Positions 14,189 through 22,518 of a DNA stretch of 32,062 nucleotides are shown piece after piece; position 1 is the stretch's first letter, and the number at the start of each line of letters is the position of its first letter. Under the pieces are notes generated by a model. The model was not told where the DNA came from. It ran no database searches and worked only from the letters and a program-made list of their open reading frames with translations. Position numbers and translations under genes: made by a program. The DNA comes from Candidatus Glassbacteria bacterium (GTDB lineage: Bacteria > Gemmatimonadota > Glassbacteria > GWA2-58-10): positions 1-32,062 of the forward strand of contig VRUH01000044.1 of NCBI GenBank assembly GCA_019456185.1, read 5' to 3'.

Positions 14189-15428
14189 AACACTACAGAT
14201 CTCCCGCCGGGAATACCTCGAAACAGTCAAAACCAAGGCGTTCATTATCGGTGTGCTGGCCCTGCCCGTGATTATGATTATCCTGATGGTCGTCGGGGGC
14301 AAAATGCAGGAGAAGGCGTTCACTGGTCCCCGCGAGGACCGTCACCTGGCCGTGCTGAACCACGAGGAATCCATCGATCAAACCCTCCGGCAGATGTTCG
14401 GGGAATACAACAGCGACAATCCCGGACGCAAACTGGTTCCCCATTATCAGGAGATGAGCGAGAAAGAGGGCAAGCAGGCCGTGCGCTCTGAAGAGTTCGA
14501 TGCACTGTTGGTCGTGGATGAAAACACTATCAGCGGTGACGGTCACGCACGGATGTTCAGCCTGCCCTCCTCGGATGTGACTCTTCAGCCAACCGTGCGC
14601 AGAATAATCAACAAAGCGGTTTCCACGGTGCGTTATCATCAAAACGGCCTCAGCCCGGAGTTGATCAACGAGCTCTCGCGCGGCGTGTGGCTGGAAGATA
14701 TCCAGCTCAGCGACGAGGGCGAGGGGAAAATCAACAGGATGGCCGGGATGTTTCTGCCGTTCATTTTCCTGATGCTGATCTTTTTCGGGATCATGACTTC
14801 CAGCCAGGGCCTGCTAAACAGCATTATCGAGGAAAAAAACGACCGGGTGATCGAGGTGCTGCTGGCCGCTGTCAGTCCGTTGGAGATGATGGCGGGCAAG
14901 ATTCTGGGCCAGTCGGCTATCGGCCTTACGCTGGTGGCGCTCTACGCAGTCGGCGGTGCTGTGGCCGCCTCGTTCAGCGGTTTCGGCTCGGTGCTGTCCA
15001 CTATCGGGCCGGATAAGATCGCGGTCTTGGTCCTGAACATGCTGCTGGGCTTCCTGCTGTTCAACTCCATGTTCGCGGCCGTGGGCAGCTCGGTCAACTC
15101 GATCAAGGAAGCCCAGAATTTCATCACCCCGCTGATGCTCGTAATCGTGGTGCCGATGATGTTCTGGACCGCGATCGTCCAGCAGCCCCACGGGACGCTG
15201 GCAGTGGTCACGTCATTGCTGCCGCCGATATCTCCGCTGGTGATGATCATGCGTGTGGCCGCCCTGCCCGCCGTACCCTGGCTGCAGGTTATCCTCTCCC
15301 TGCTGATTCTGACCGTGGCCGTGGCCGCGGTGGTCTGGGCCGCCGCGCGCATTTTCCGCGTGGGCATCCTGATGTACGGCAAGGCGCCCTCGCTGGCCGA
15401 GATTTTCCGCTGGGTGCGCGAGTCTTGA
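14178..15428 (+). CDS. ABC-2 type transporter permease (NatB-like)
   Basis: The chosen start is ATG 14178 (MLNKTLQISRREYLETVKTK), which has AAAGGAG at the right distance; the frame is open further upstream but that part is the shadow of the ATPase gene. The 416-residue protein has one membrane helix near residues 22-42, a large extracytoplasmic domain to about residue 185, and then five or six helices clustered in the C-terminal half. This is the NatB/YhaP topology. It is encoded directly after, and overlapping, its ATPase. The family exports Na+ or other small solutes using ATP; the specific cargo is unknown. Confidence 0.92.
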   Translation: MLNKTLQISRREYLETVKTKAFIIGVLALPVIMIILMVVGGKMQEKAFTGPREDRHLAVLNHEESIDQTLRQMFGEYNSDNPGRKLVPHYQEMSEKEGKQAVRSEEFDALLVVDENTISGDGHARMFSLPSSDVTLQPTVRRIINKAVSTVRYHQNGLSPELINELSRGVWLEDIQLSDEGEGKINRMAGMFLPFIFLMLIFFGIMTSSQGLLNSIIEEKNDRVIEVLLAAVSPLEMMAGKILGQSAIGLTLVALYAVGGAVAASFSGFGSVLSTIGPDKIAVLVLNMLLGFLLFNSMFAAVGSSVNSIKEAQNFITPLMLVIVVPMMFWTAIVQQPHGTLAVVTSLLPPISPLVMIMRVAALPAVPWLQVILSLLILTVAVAAVVWAAARIFRVGILMYGKAPSLAEIFRWVRES

Positions 15429-15443
15429 CCTGTCCGGTTCATT

Positions 15444-15504
15444 TTGATTCAAAGCCTGTTAACTGCTATAATACATGCAGGGACACGGCATACCGTGTCC
15501 CTGC
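15444..15504 (+). promoter_or_regulatory. Promoter running directly into a 12-base hairpin, upstream of the oxidoreductase gene
   Basis: TTGATT (15444-15449), a 17-base spacer and a perfect TATAAT (15467-15472) form a good sigma-70-type promoter. A perfect stem, GCAGGGACACGG/CCGTGTCCCTGC (15477-15488 and 15493-15504) with a CATA loop, starts at about the expected +1. The hairpin can therefore act as an RNA 5' stem for the oxidoreductase transcript. It can also serve as a 3' hairpin for the upstream ABC operon, although the tail (CTTGTTATT) is a weak T-run. Confidence 0.65.
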
Positions 15505-15546
15505 CTTGTTATTGGTCTTTATTCATTAGCTGAACAGGAACCGGAC

Positions 15547-16584
15547 ATGCCACACGATAAAAATCCCAGTCTGGCCTGGGGCATAATCACCGCCGGCAAG
15601 ATCGCCCGCAAATTCTGCAGCGGCGTGCTCCGCTCCCGGACCGGTTCGGTGGCCGCGGTGGCCGCCCGCGATCTCGACCGCGCCGAAGCTTTCGCCGGGG
15701 AGTTCGGAATCCCGCAATATTTCGCTTCTTACCAGGCCCTGATCGAGGAGCCCTCGGTGCAGGCGGTGTATATCGGCACGCCCCACCCCATGCACGCCGA
15801 GTGGGCGATTGCGGCCGCGAACGCGGGTAAGCACGTGCTGTGCGAGAAACCGATCGGGATGAACAGCGCCGAGGCCGGCCGGATAGTCGATGCGGCGCGC
15901 GAGGCCGGGGTGTTCCTGATGGAGGCGTTCATGTACCGCTGCCATCCCCAGACCGCCCGGCTGGTTGAGCTGGTGCGCGAGGGCCGGGTGGGCGAACTGC
16001 GCGCAGTCCGGGCCACGTTCAGCTACAAGGGTACTTATGACCTGAAGAGCCTCAAGCTCGACAAAAAACTCGGCGGCGGCGGGATTCTCGATGTCGGCTG
16101 CTATCCGGTCAGCATGACCCGCCTGCTGGTGGGGGCCGCCCACGGCAGTGATTTCGAGCAGCCGGTGGCAATCGAGGCGATGGCCTGTCTGGGCGGCGAG
16201 AGCATGGTGGACGAGTACGCCACGGCAATCCTGCGGTTCGACGGCGGGGTGCTGGCCCAGCTGGCCTGCGGCGTGCAGCTTGCGATGGACAACACCGTGA
16301 CGGTGTTCGGCAGCGAGGGCCGGCTGGAGGTGCTCTCGCCATGGTTCTGCAGTGGTATCGAGGGCGGCTCGGCCAGTATCCTGGTTAAAAATACACTGGG
16401 CGAACTGGAAGAGGAAATAGTCACCTCCACCGCAGACTGGTTATATGCCATCGAGGCCGATACGGTGGCCCGCAATCTCGACCGCCGCCAGGCCCCGCCG
16501 CCGGCCATGACCTGGGACGACACCTTGGGCAACATGGAAGTCCTGGACCGCTGGCTGGAATCAGCCGGAATGAGCTACGACTAA
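15547..16584 (+). CDS. Cytoplasmic Gfo/Idh/MocA family NAD(P)-dependent oxidoreductase
   Basis: ATG 15547 (MPHDKNPSLAWGIITAGKIA) has AGGAA six bases upstream; an earlier in-frame ATG at 15475 would place the start inside the hairpin and is rejected. The 345-residue enzyme has a Rossmann start (GIITAGKIA), the CEKP motif with the catalytic-site Lys, and FLMEAFMYRCHPQ. That last motif is typical of the dihydrodiol dehydrogenase / glucose-fructose oxidoreductase-like branch. It has no signal peptide, unlike the GH109-like paralogue at the left edge. The function is oxidation or reduction of a sugar or cyclitol; the substrate is unknown. It stands alone behind its own promoter. Confidence 0.92.
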   Translation: MPHDKNPSLAWGIITAGKIARKFCSGVLRSRTGSVAAVAARDLDRAEAFAGEFGIPQYFASYQALIEEPSVQAVYIGTPHPMHAEWAIAAANAGKHVLCEKPIGMNSAEAGRIVDAAREAGVFLMEAFMYRCHPQTARLVELVREGRVGELRAVRATFSYKGTYDLKSLKLDKKLGGGGILDVGCYPVSMTRLLVGAAHGSDFEQPVAIEAMACLGGESMVDEYATAILRFDGGVLAQLACGVQLAMDNTVTVFGSEGRLEVLSPWFCSGIEGGSASILVKNTLGELEEEIVTSTADWLYAIEADTVARNLDRRQAPPPAMTWDDTLGNMEVLDRWLESAGMSYD

Positions 16585-16690
16585 AAAATATGACCCCGAG
16601 ACGGCACTTATTGTTGCTCTACGCGTATGATTAAAAGCGAGATGGCTCGAGTCGCGGCTGTCGATTGATAATGTATCCCAATTTCAATAA

Positions 16691-16722
16691 CAGTTGAATA
16701 TCAACTGAAATTTTGATAGTAT
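16691..16722 (+). promoter_or_regulatory. Candidate promoter with a palindromic site before the outer-membrane barrel gene
   Basis: A perfect 7-base inverted repeat, CAGTTGA-ATA-TCAACTG (16691-16707), covers the -35 hexamer TTGAAT (16694-16699). After a 17-base spacer comes TAGTAT (16717-16722). The arrangement suggests an operator overlapping a moderate promoter, 60 bases before the start codon at 16783. Confidence 0.45.
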
Positions 16723-16782
16723 TACCACGGCTAAGGCGGCAACACTCTTACGATTTATCACTGGAACCTTGTGTAGCAAGCA

Positions 16783-17931
16783 ATGACCGTGAACAAAAAT
16801 TTCCTTCGGCTTGCGCTGGCTTTCCTGCTGACATTCGTGGTATCGCCGCGGCTGCGGGCGGCGGAGGTGGACTTTTCCTTCCTGACCACCCTGGGTTATA
16901 CCACCTTTGACCGGGAAAGCAGGATCAACACGAACTTCCGCGGCGACGACCCGTTTAACCCGGTCCGGATTACCGCGTTCGCCGAAAGCTGGATCCACCC
17001 CCGCCTGGGGATATTTCTCGAATTCCTCTGGGATCAGGGCGAGTCCCACACCGGCACGGACACAAGGCCCCGTGTCAACGGCGCCTATGCGGTCGCCAGG
17101 CCGTGGGACTCCGACAGGCTGCTGTTCAAGCTGGGTCTGATACCAACGAATTTCGGCACCTGGGGCCCCCGGACGTATTCCGATGTAAACCCGCTGGTGG
17201 GTATCCCGCTGATGTACCATTACCGGACGCCGGCCAGCAGCAGGGAGCTGCCGGCAACCTACGATGAGCTCCGCGACCGCGCCGGCGCCAGGGGCCTGCC
17301 GATTCTCTACGACTCCTGCTGGCCGTTTGGAATCACCGCGTTCGGTTTCGCCGGTGATCTTGAGTACTACCTGATGCTGACCAAGGAAAGCCCCTCCAGT
17401 CCGCGTTCCAATACCAGCAAGGGCGGCAATCTGGCCGGACACCTGGCCTGGAACCCGTCGCCGGCTTTCACTCTGGGCGGCTCGTTCTCGGTGGGAAGGT
17501 ATCTGCCGGGGGATGTCGCCAACCTGCCGGCCGGGACAGAAACTCACGACGTCCTGCAGAAAATTGTCGGCATGGACCTGCGCTACAGCCGCGGCTGGAC
17601 CGAGATTCACAGCGAGCTGATCCGCAACTGGTGGGAAAACCCGCTGCTCGGCGAGGACATGCCCTGCACCTCGGGCTACCTGGAACTCAAGCAGAAACTC
17701 TCGGCAGGCTTGTATTTCGCCGCCAGGTACGACCGTATCGTCTATGACGAATTCAGCGACAGTTCCGGCGGAAAATTCACCTGGGGCGATAACCTCACCC
17801 GTTTCGAGACCGGGGCGGCATATAATTTTGCCCGCGGAATCTTGCTCAAGCTGGTCTGGCAGCATAATAATTACGAAGACAGCGGCGAGAATGTCGATCT
17901 GCTGAACACCCAACTCGTGCTCACTTTCTGA
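16783..17931 (+). CDS. Outer-membrane beta-barrel protein (porin-like)
   Basis: A 382-residue protein with a Sec signal (about residues 1-27, ending LRAAE). The mature part is rich in alternating aromatic/polar strands (GYTTF, AFAESW, IFLEFLWDQG, LRYSRGWTEIHSELI, GLYFAARYDRI, FETGAAYNFARG, LLKLVWQHNNYED). It ends in LVLTF, the C-terminal Phe recognised by the barrel assembly machinery. About 14-16 strands are possible. I cannot assign a named porin family. The ribosome-binding site before ATG 16783 is weak. It is followed after 13 bases by the cupredoxin-like gene, so the two are one unit: a surface pore with a periplasmic metal-binding or electron-transfer partner. Confidence 0.75.
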   Translation: MTVNKNFLRLALAFLLTFVVSPRLRAAEVDFSFLTTLGYTTFDRESRINTNFRGDDPFNPVRITAFAESWIHPRLGIFLEFLWDQGESHTGTDTRPRVNGAYAVARPWDSDRLLFKLGLIPTNFGTWGPRTYSDVNPLVGIPLMYHYRTPASSRELPATYDELRDRAGARGLPILYDSCWPFGITAFGFAGDLEYYLMLTKESPSSPRSNTSKGGNLAGHLAWNPSPAFTLGGSFSVGRYLPGDVANLPAGTETHDVLQKIVGMDLRYSRGWTEIHSELIRNWWENPLLGEDMPCTSGYLELKQKLSAGLYFAARYDRIVYDEFSDSSGGKFTWGDNLTRFETGAAYNFARGILLKLVWQHNNYEDSGENVDLLNTQLVLTF

Positions 17932-17944
17932 CCGGGCGATACCC

Positions 17945-18625
17945 GTGCGCCTCTTGAAGCTGAACCATGTTCTGAGCGCAGTCCTGCTGGCCGCCCTCCC
18001 GGCTCTTTGCGCCACTGTCGAGGGCAAGGTTACCGTGCCGGTTGTGTCCGAATCACCTGCCGGAGCGGGCGGCGGGTATTCTCGCGGTGTTTACCGTCCC
18101 AGCGCAAAATCATCGGCTGGACAAGAGACCGGCAAGCCGGGCGAAGCATTATCCTTCATCATTGTCTGGGCGGAGCCGCTCGGAAAACCGGCTCAGTTCA
18201 AGGCCCCGGCCAAAAACCCCGCGATGATCCAGCGGAACAAAACGTTTGTCCCCCATGTGCTCCCCGTGCAGAGCGGCACAACCGTCGATTTTCCCAACCT
18301 CGACCCCCTCTACCACAACGTTTTCAGCTACTCCAGGGCCAGGCGGTTCGACCTGGGACTATATGAGCAAGGCAAGAGCAAATCGGTCACCTTCGACCAG
18401 CCCGGGATTATCGATGTGTTCTGCGAAATCCACGAGAGCATGCATGCCTACGTGCTCGTGCTCGAGACTCCCTGGTTCACCCGCGCCTCAGCCGATGGGA
18501 TGTACAGCCTGGAGCTGCCTGCCGGCGACTACAGGATTTGCACCTGGATTCCCAGCCGTCACTGCGAACCAGTCGAGATAAAGCTTATCCAGTCCTCCCG
18601 GGAGCAGGTCGATTTCTCGTTTTGA
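17945..18625 (+). CDS. Periplasmic cupredoxin-like protein (methylamine-utilisation/plastocyanin type)
   Basis: Starts at GTG 17945 with a signal peptide (MRLLKLNHVLSAVLLAAL); Cys22 in LPALC could be a lipobox, though Sec cleavage after it is equally possible. The core (about residues 95-175) contains LYHNVFS with His124 and FCEIHESMHAYV with Cys160, His163 and Met166. This is the H...C-x2-H-x3-M copper ligand set of the cupredoxin fold. A further 50 residues form a beta extension (GMYSLELPAGDYRICTW) resembling carboxypeptidase-regulatory domains. It should bind one copper and carry electrons or copper. Directly downstream of the barrel gene; it precedes the kinase operon, which has its own promoter. 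Confidence 0.8.
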   Translation: MRLLKLNHVLSAVLLAALPALCATVEGKVTVPVVSESPAGAGGGYSRGVYRPSAKSSAGQETGKPGEALSFIIVWAEPLGKPAQFKAPAKNPAMIQRNKTFVPHVLPVQSGTTVDFPNLDPLYHNVFSYSRARRFDLGLYEQGKSKSVTFDQPGIIDVFCEIHESMHAYVLVLETPWFTRASADGMYSLELPAGDYRICTWIPSRHCEPVEIKLIQSSREQVDFSF

Positions 18626-18672
18626 TTCAACCGCCCGTCCTCTGTTTCCGCACGAAGATATACCTGACCCGT

Positions 18673-18702
18673 TTGACACTCCCGTAAAGCGGGTGCTATA
18701 AT
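18673..18702 (+). promoter_or_regulatory. Strong sigma-70-type promoter of the histidine kinase operon
   Basis: Perfect TTGACA (18673-18678) and perfect TATAAT (18697-18702) are separated by 18 bases. The spacer holds a small CCCG/CGGG hairpin. The expected transcript starts near 18709, leaving a leader of about 26 bases. In it CTCC (18712-18715) can pair with GGAG of the Shine-Dalgarno (18722-18725) and partly hide it. Confidence 0.8.
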
Positions 18703-18734
18703 TTCTCTGAACTCCTTTCAGGGAGCCGGACCGC

Positions 18735-21164
18735 GTGTTCAACAAGCTTCGCTACAGGATTGCAGCCTATTTCGCGGCGCTGATGCTGGTGGTGATGGCG
18801 CTGGTGCTGGTGGTGGTCAACGTGCTGATCAGCACGCACACCAACAGCGTTATCGAGTTGCGCTTCAAGGAAGCCAGCGACCTGTTCGAGCAGCAGTTAA
18901 AGAGCGAAACCAGGCGGCTCACCACTTTCGGGCAGGTTATCAGCCGCGCGCCCAGGCTGCTCGCCGCCGCCGCCACCGGCGACCACCAGACTGTTCTCGA
19001 CCTGAGCCAGACCCTGCAGAGCCAGGTGGAAAGCGAACTGTTCACCGTCGTGGACGAAACCGGCCTGGTTCTGGCCAGGGTGCATGAACCGGATCGCTGG
19101 GGAGATGACGTCACCGGGGACCCGATGATCGCCGATGCGCTGGTCGGGTTTGCCCGGGCAGGGCTCGTGGTCGATTCCGGCAAGCTCTACCAGGTGGCCG
19201 CCGTTCCGATGGTCAGCGGGGGACAGCGTATCTCGGGAGCGCTGAAACTGGGCCTGGAAATCGACGACGAGTTCGCCGGGCTGATGAAAAACCTGACCGG
19301 CACCGATATCACTTTCCAAATCGATAACCGGGTTGTCGCCAGCAGCCTGCCGGCGGCCGAAAGGGCGCACTTCGGCGATTATATCGCCAACGAGTCCTCC
19401 AGCAGGAACGCAGCGGAAGACGACCGGGGCGCTGCGGCCTCGTTCGATGTCGCCCTGGAAGGCGAACGCTACCGCTGCGCTGTTGTCGATCTGCCGCTGG
19501 AGGGCGCCCGCTACGTGATCCAGCGCTCGATCGACCGGGAAAAGGGTTTCCTGCTCCAGATGCAGTGGCTCCTGGTGATTGTCGGCTTGATCGCGCTTAT
19601 TACGGTCAGCGTGGTCAGTGTCCTGCTGGCCCGGACTATCGCCCGGCCGGTCAGCCAGCTGGCCGAGATGAGTTCCAGGGTCGCGGCCGGAGAGCTGGAC
19701 GTCCGCTTTGTGCCCGCCACCAATGATGAGATAGGTGCGCTGGCCCGCAGTTTCAACCACATGACCGACCGCCTGCGCGAATACCTCGAGGAGCTGGAAA
19801 ACCATCGCCGCAACCTGGAACGCAAGGTCGAGGAACGCACCGCCGAACTGGCGAGCGCCAACCAGCAGCTCGAAATCCGCAACATCAGGCTCAGCGAACT
19901 GAGCGAGCTGTCCCTGGCCACTTACGAGGACCACGACATTCTGTTCAATACGATCACCGAGCGGGCACGCACCCTGCTGGGCGCCGAGGTGGCCGTGCTG
20001 GGCCGGCTGAGCGAAACCGGCAGCCAGTTCCTGGCCGCCAGCGGAATCGCCCGCGAAGAGCTCGAGGAGGAAAGCTGCCTGGGACAACTCAGGAAAATTT
20101 ACGAACAGCAGCCTGAACAGGAAATCCTGATCAGTTCTCTCGATCCTTCTTCGGAAGACGGTGCCGGGGGGGACGTGAAGTTCGATTACCGCAGTTACGT
20201 GCGCGTCTCGATCATCGTCAACGACGAGCGCTGGACCTCGCTCTGCCTGCTCAGCCGCCGGGACGATGCATTCTCCGGCCAGGATATCGAGGTCCTGGGT
20301 ATCCTCCGCCGGATACTCTCCACCGAAATCGAACGCTCGGAGTGGGAGCGCCAGATCCTGGCCTACGCCGCCGAAGTGGAAAAAGCCAACAAAGCCAAGA
20401 GCGAGTTCCTGGCCAACATGAGCCACGAACTGCGCACCCCGATGAATGCCATTATCGGCTTCAGCGAACTGATGGACGGCGGGGCGCCGGGTGAGCTGAA
20501 CGACAAGCAGAAACGCTATATCTCCAACATCCGCTCCAGCGGCAAGCACCTGCTGGGGCTGATCAACGAGATTCTCGACCTCTCGAAAGTGGAGGCCGGC
20601 GTGCTTGACCTCAACCCGGAACGATTTATCATATCCGATGCGCTGGCCAACGTGGAATCCCTGATCCGCGGCTATGCATCAAAGAAACAACTCAAAATTA
20701 CGTTCAAGACCGGAGAAGGGCTGAAGACCCTGTACGGAGACCAGACGAGGTTCAAGCAGATTCTCTACAACATCCTCTCCAACGCGGTCAAGTTCACCCC
20801 CGAGGGCGGCAGGGTTGAATTGAACGCCTCCCTGCTGGAAAACCCGGCCAAGCTGGAGCAGACCAGCCGGTTGCCCGCCGGACAATACCTGCTGGTATCG
20901 GTCAAGGACAACGGCGTCGGGATCGCCCCCGAAGACCACGATAAAGTCTGGGGAGAGTTCCGTCAGGTCGACAGCAGTTACGCCCGTAAGCAGGAGGGCA
21001 CGGGCCTGGGTATGGCGCTGACCCGCAGGCTGGTCGAGATGCAGGGCGGCCGGATCTGGTTCGAGAGCGAGGAGGGCAGGGACACCACGTTTTATTTCAC
21101 CTTCCCGCTCGATGGCACCGAGGCGCTCCGGGACCTCTCCACCGAACAGAACACAACTGATTAA
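18735..21164 (+). CDS. Membrane-bound sensor histidine kinase (periplasmic sensor, HAMP, GAF-like, HisKA, HATPase)
   Basis: The GTG at 18735 follows GGGAG. The 809-residue kinase has a first membrane helix at about 10-30, a periplasmic sensor of about 240 residues, and a second helix at about 276-298. A HAMP segment follows (IARPVSQLAEMSSRVAAGEL), then a coiled coil, and a GAF-like region (about 395-540, LSLATYEDHDILFNTITERA). The HisKA motif is SHELRTPMNAIIGFSEL with the phospho-accepting His564. The HATPase domain carries NILSNAVKFTPEGG (N box), VKDNGVGIAP (G1) and EGTGLGMALTRRL (G2). There is no receiver on the protein itself, so phosphate is probably passed to the two regulators encoded next. 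The signal sensed is unknown; the nearest upstream genes encode a barrel and a cupredoxin. Confidence 0.95.
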   Translation: MFNKLRYRIAAYFAALMLVVMALVLVVVNVLISTHTNSVIELRFKEASDLFEQQLKSETRRLTTFGQVISRAPRLLAAAATGDHQTVLDLSQTLQSQVESELFTVVDETGLVLARVHEPDRWGDDVTGDPMIADALVGFARAGLVVDSGKLYQVAAVPMVSGGQRISGALKLGLEIDDEFAGLMKNLTGTDITFQIDNRVVASSLPAAERAHFGDYIANESSSRNAAEDDRGAAASFDVALEGERYRCAVVDLPLEGARYVIQRSIDREKGFLLQMQWLLVIVGLIALITVSVVSVLLARTIARPVSQLAEMSSRVAAGELDVRFVPATNDEIGALARSFNHMTDRLREYLEELENHRRNLERKVEERTAELASANQQLEIRNIRLSELSELSLATYEDHDILFNTITERARTLLGAEVAVLGRLSETGSQFLAASGIAREELEEESCLGQLRKIYEQQPEQEILISSLDPSSEDGAGGDVKFDYRSYVRVSIIVNDERWTSLCLLSRRDDAFSGQDIEVLGILRRILSTEIERSEWERQILAYAAEVEKANKAKSEFLANMSHELRTPMNAIIGFSELMDGGAPGELNDKQKRYISNIRSSGKHLLGLINEILDLSKVEAGVLDLNPERFIISDALANVESLIRGYASKKQLKITFKTGEGLKTLYGDQTRFKQILYNILSNAVKFTPEGGRVELNASLLENPAKLEQTSRLPAGQYLLVSVKDNGVGIAPEDHDKVWGEFRQVDSSYARKQEGTGLGMALTRRLVEMQGGRIWFESEEGRDTTFYFTFPLDGTEALRDLSTEQNTTD

Positions 21165-21175
21165 AGGACGGGAAG

Positions 21176-22147
21176 ATGGCAGACAGGGACGAGCTGGCGA
21201 GTGGTCTGATTCTGGTGGTCGACGACCAGCCGCTGAATGTCGAGCTGCTGGAAGCGGACTTGAGCGAGTACGGCTACGAGGTACTCAGTGCATACGACGG
21301 CAAATCGGCGCTGAAAAAGGTTGAAAGCAGACAGCCTGACCTGATACTGCTGGACGTGATGATGCCCGGAATGGACGGATTCGAGGTCTGCCGCCGGCTC
21401 AAGAGCGACCCGGAAACCATGCTGATCCCGATCGTGATGGTCACCGCGCTGTCGGAAAAATCGGACCGGATCAAGGGTATCGAGGCCGGCGTTGACGACT
21501 TCCTGACCAAACCCTACGACCGCCAGGAGCTCCAGGCACGGGTCAAGAGCCTGCTGCGGGTCAAGCTCTACACCGACGAGCTGGAGCGGGCCGAGGCGGT
21601 GATCAGCTCGCTGGCCCTTTCGGTGGAAGCCAAGGACTCCTACACCGAGGACCACTGTGGCCGCCTCAGCCGCTACAGTGTCAAAGTGGGCGGCATGTTC
21701 AATTTGCCCCATGAGCAGCTCAGGGCGCTTCGCCTCGGCGGCATTCTCCACGATGTCGGCAAGATCGGGATCCCCGACGCGATCCTGCAAAAGAAGGGCA
21801 AGCTCACTGACGAGGAATTCGCGACCATGCGGGAGCATCCCATGATCGGCTTCAATATCTGCAAACCCCTGCGCTCGCTTCGCCATGTCCTGCCCATTAT
21901 CCGCCACCATCACGAGCGGCTCGACGGCAGCGGGTATCCCGACGGGCTCAAGGGCGAGAAAATCCCGCTCACCGCCCGGATCCTGACCGTGGTGGACGTC
22001 TACGACGCCCTGCGTACCGAGCGGCCCTACAAACCGGCCTATGACAAGGAAAAGACCCTGGCTATCCTGGACGAGGAAACCGGAAAAGGCTGGTACGACC
22101 CCGAAGTGTTGAGCAAGTTCAAGAAAATCGAACTGGAGGAACAGTGA
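21176..22147 (+). CDS. Response regulator with HD-GYP domain (RpfG-like c-di-GMP phosphodiesterase)
   Basis: ATG 21176 has AAAGGA upstream and lies 11 bases after the kinase stop. The receiver domain (residues 1-125) has the acidic pocket Asp16-Asp17 and phospho-acceptor Asp60 in LLDVMMPGMDG, with the conserved KPYD Lys. The HD-GYP output domain (about 140-315) has GILHDVGKIG (His192-Asp193), EHPMIG, HHERLDGSGYPDGLKG and VDVYDALRTERPYKPA. All key metal and GYP motifs are present, so it should hydrolyse c-di-GMP. It is co-transcribed with the kinase and overlaps the next receiver gene by four bases. The output of the operon is likely control of c-di-GMP-dependent behaviour. Confidence 0.95.
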   Translation: MADRDELASGLILVVDDQPLNVELLEADLSEYGYEVLSAYDGKSALKKVESRQPDLILLDVMMPGMDGFEVCRRLKSDPETMLIPIVMVTALSEKSDRIKGIEAGVDDFLTKPYDRQELQARVKSLLRVKLYTDELERAEAVISSLALSVEAKDSYTEDHCGRLSRYSVKVGGMFNLPHEQLRALRLGGILHDVGKIGIPDAILQKKGKLTDEEFATMREHPMIGFNICKPLRSLRHVLPIIRHHHERLDGSGYPDGLKGEKIPLTARILTVVDVYDALRTERPYKPAYDKEKTLAILDEETGKGWYDPEVLSKFKKIELEEQ

Positions 22148-22518
22148 GCGACTCTCCGCCCGTTGCCCTCGTTGTCGAGGACAACGAAATGAATATGGAG
22201 CTTATCCGCGACGTGCTCGAGTTGGCCGGGTTCGAGCTGCTGTGCGCCATCGAGGCCGCCTCCGCACTCGAAATCGCCGCCGAGCGCCTGCCGGACGTGA
22301 TCCTGATGGATTTCCAGCTGCCCGGCATGAACGGTCTCGAAGCCACCCGCCGCCTCAAGGCCAACCCGGTAACTGCCGGGATCCCGGTGGTGGCGGTTAC
22401 CAGCCACGCGATGAAGGGAGAGCGTGAAGCGGCCACCGAGGCGGGCTGCGCGGCCTATTTCCCCAAGCCGCTGGATGTCACCACGTTCGCCGCCGAAGTG
22501 AAAAAGCTGCTGGTTTGA
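22144..22518 (+). CDS. Stand-alone receiver-domain protein (DivK/CheY-like)
   Basis: A 124-residue single receiver starting at GTG 22144 that overlaps the HD-GYP stop in GTGA, which shows translational coupling. The acidic pocket is Glu12-Asp13, the phospho-acceptor is Asp56 (ILMDFQLPGMNG), the Ser/Thr switch is in VVAVTSHA, and the conserved Lys is in FPKPLD. There is no output domain, so it must act by protein contact or as a phosphate relay or sink competing with the HD-GYP regulator for the kinase. Confidence 0.92.
   Translation: MSDSPPVALVVEDNEMNMELIRDVLELAGFELLCAIEAASALEIAAERLPDVILMDFQLPGMNGLEATRRLKANPVTAGIPVVAVTSHAMKGEREAATEAGCAAYFPKPLDVTTFAAEVKKLLV

Noticed and set aside
18897-20549. 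550-residue minus-strand open frame opposite the kinase
   Set aside because: Shadow of the kinase gene, whose HAMP, HisKA and HATPase motifs are explicit on the plus strand.
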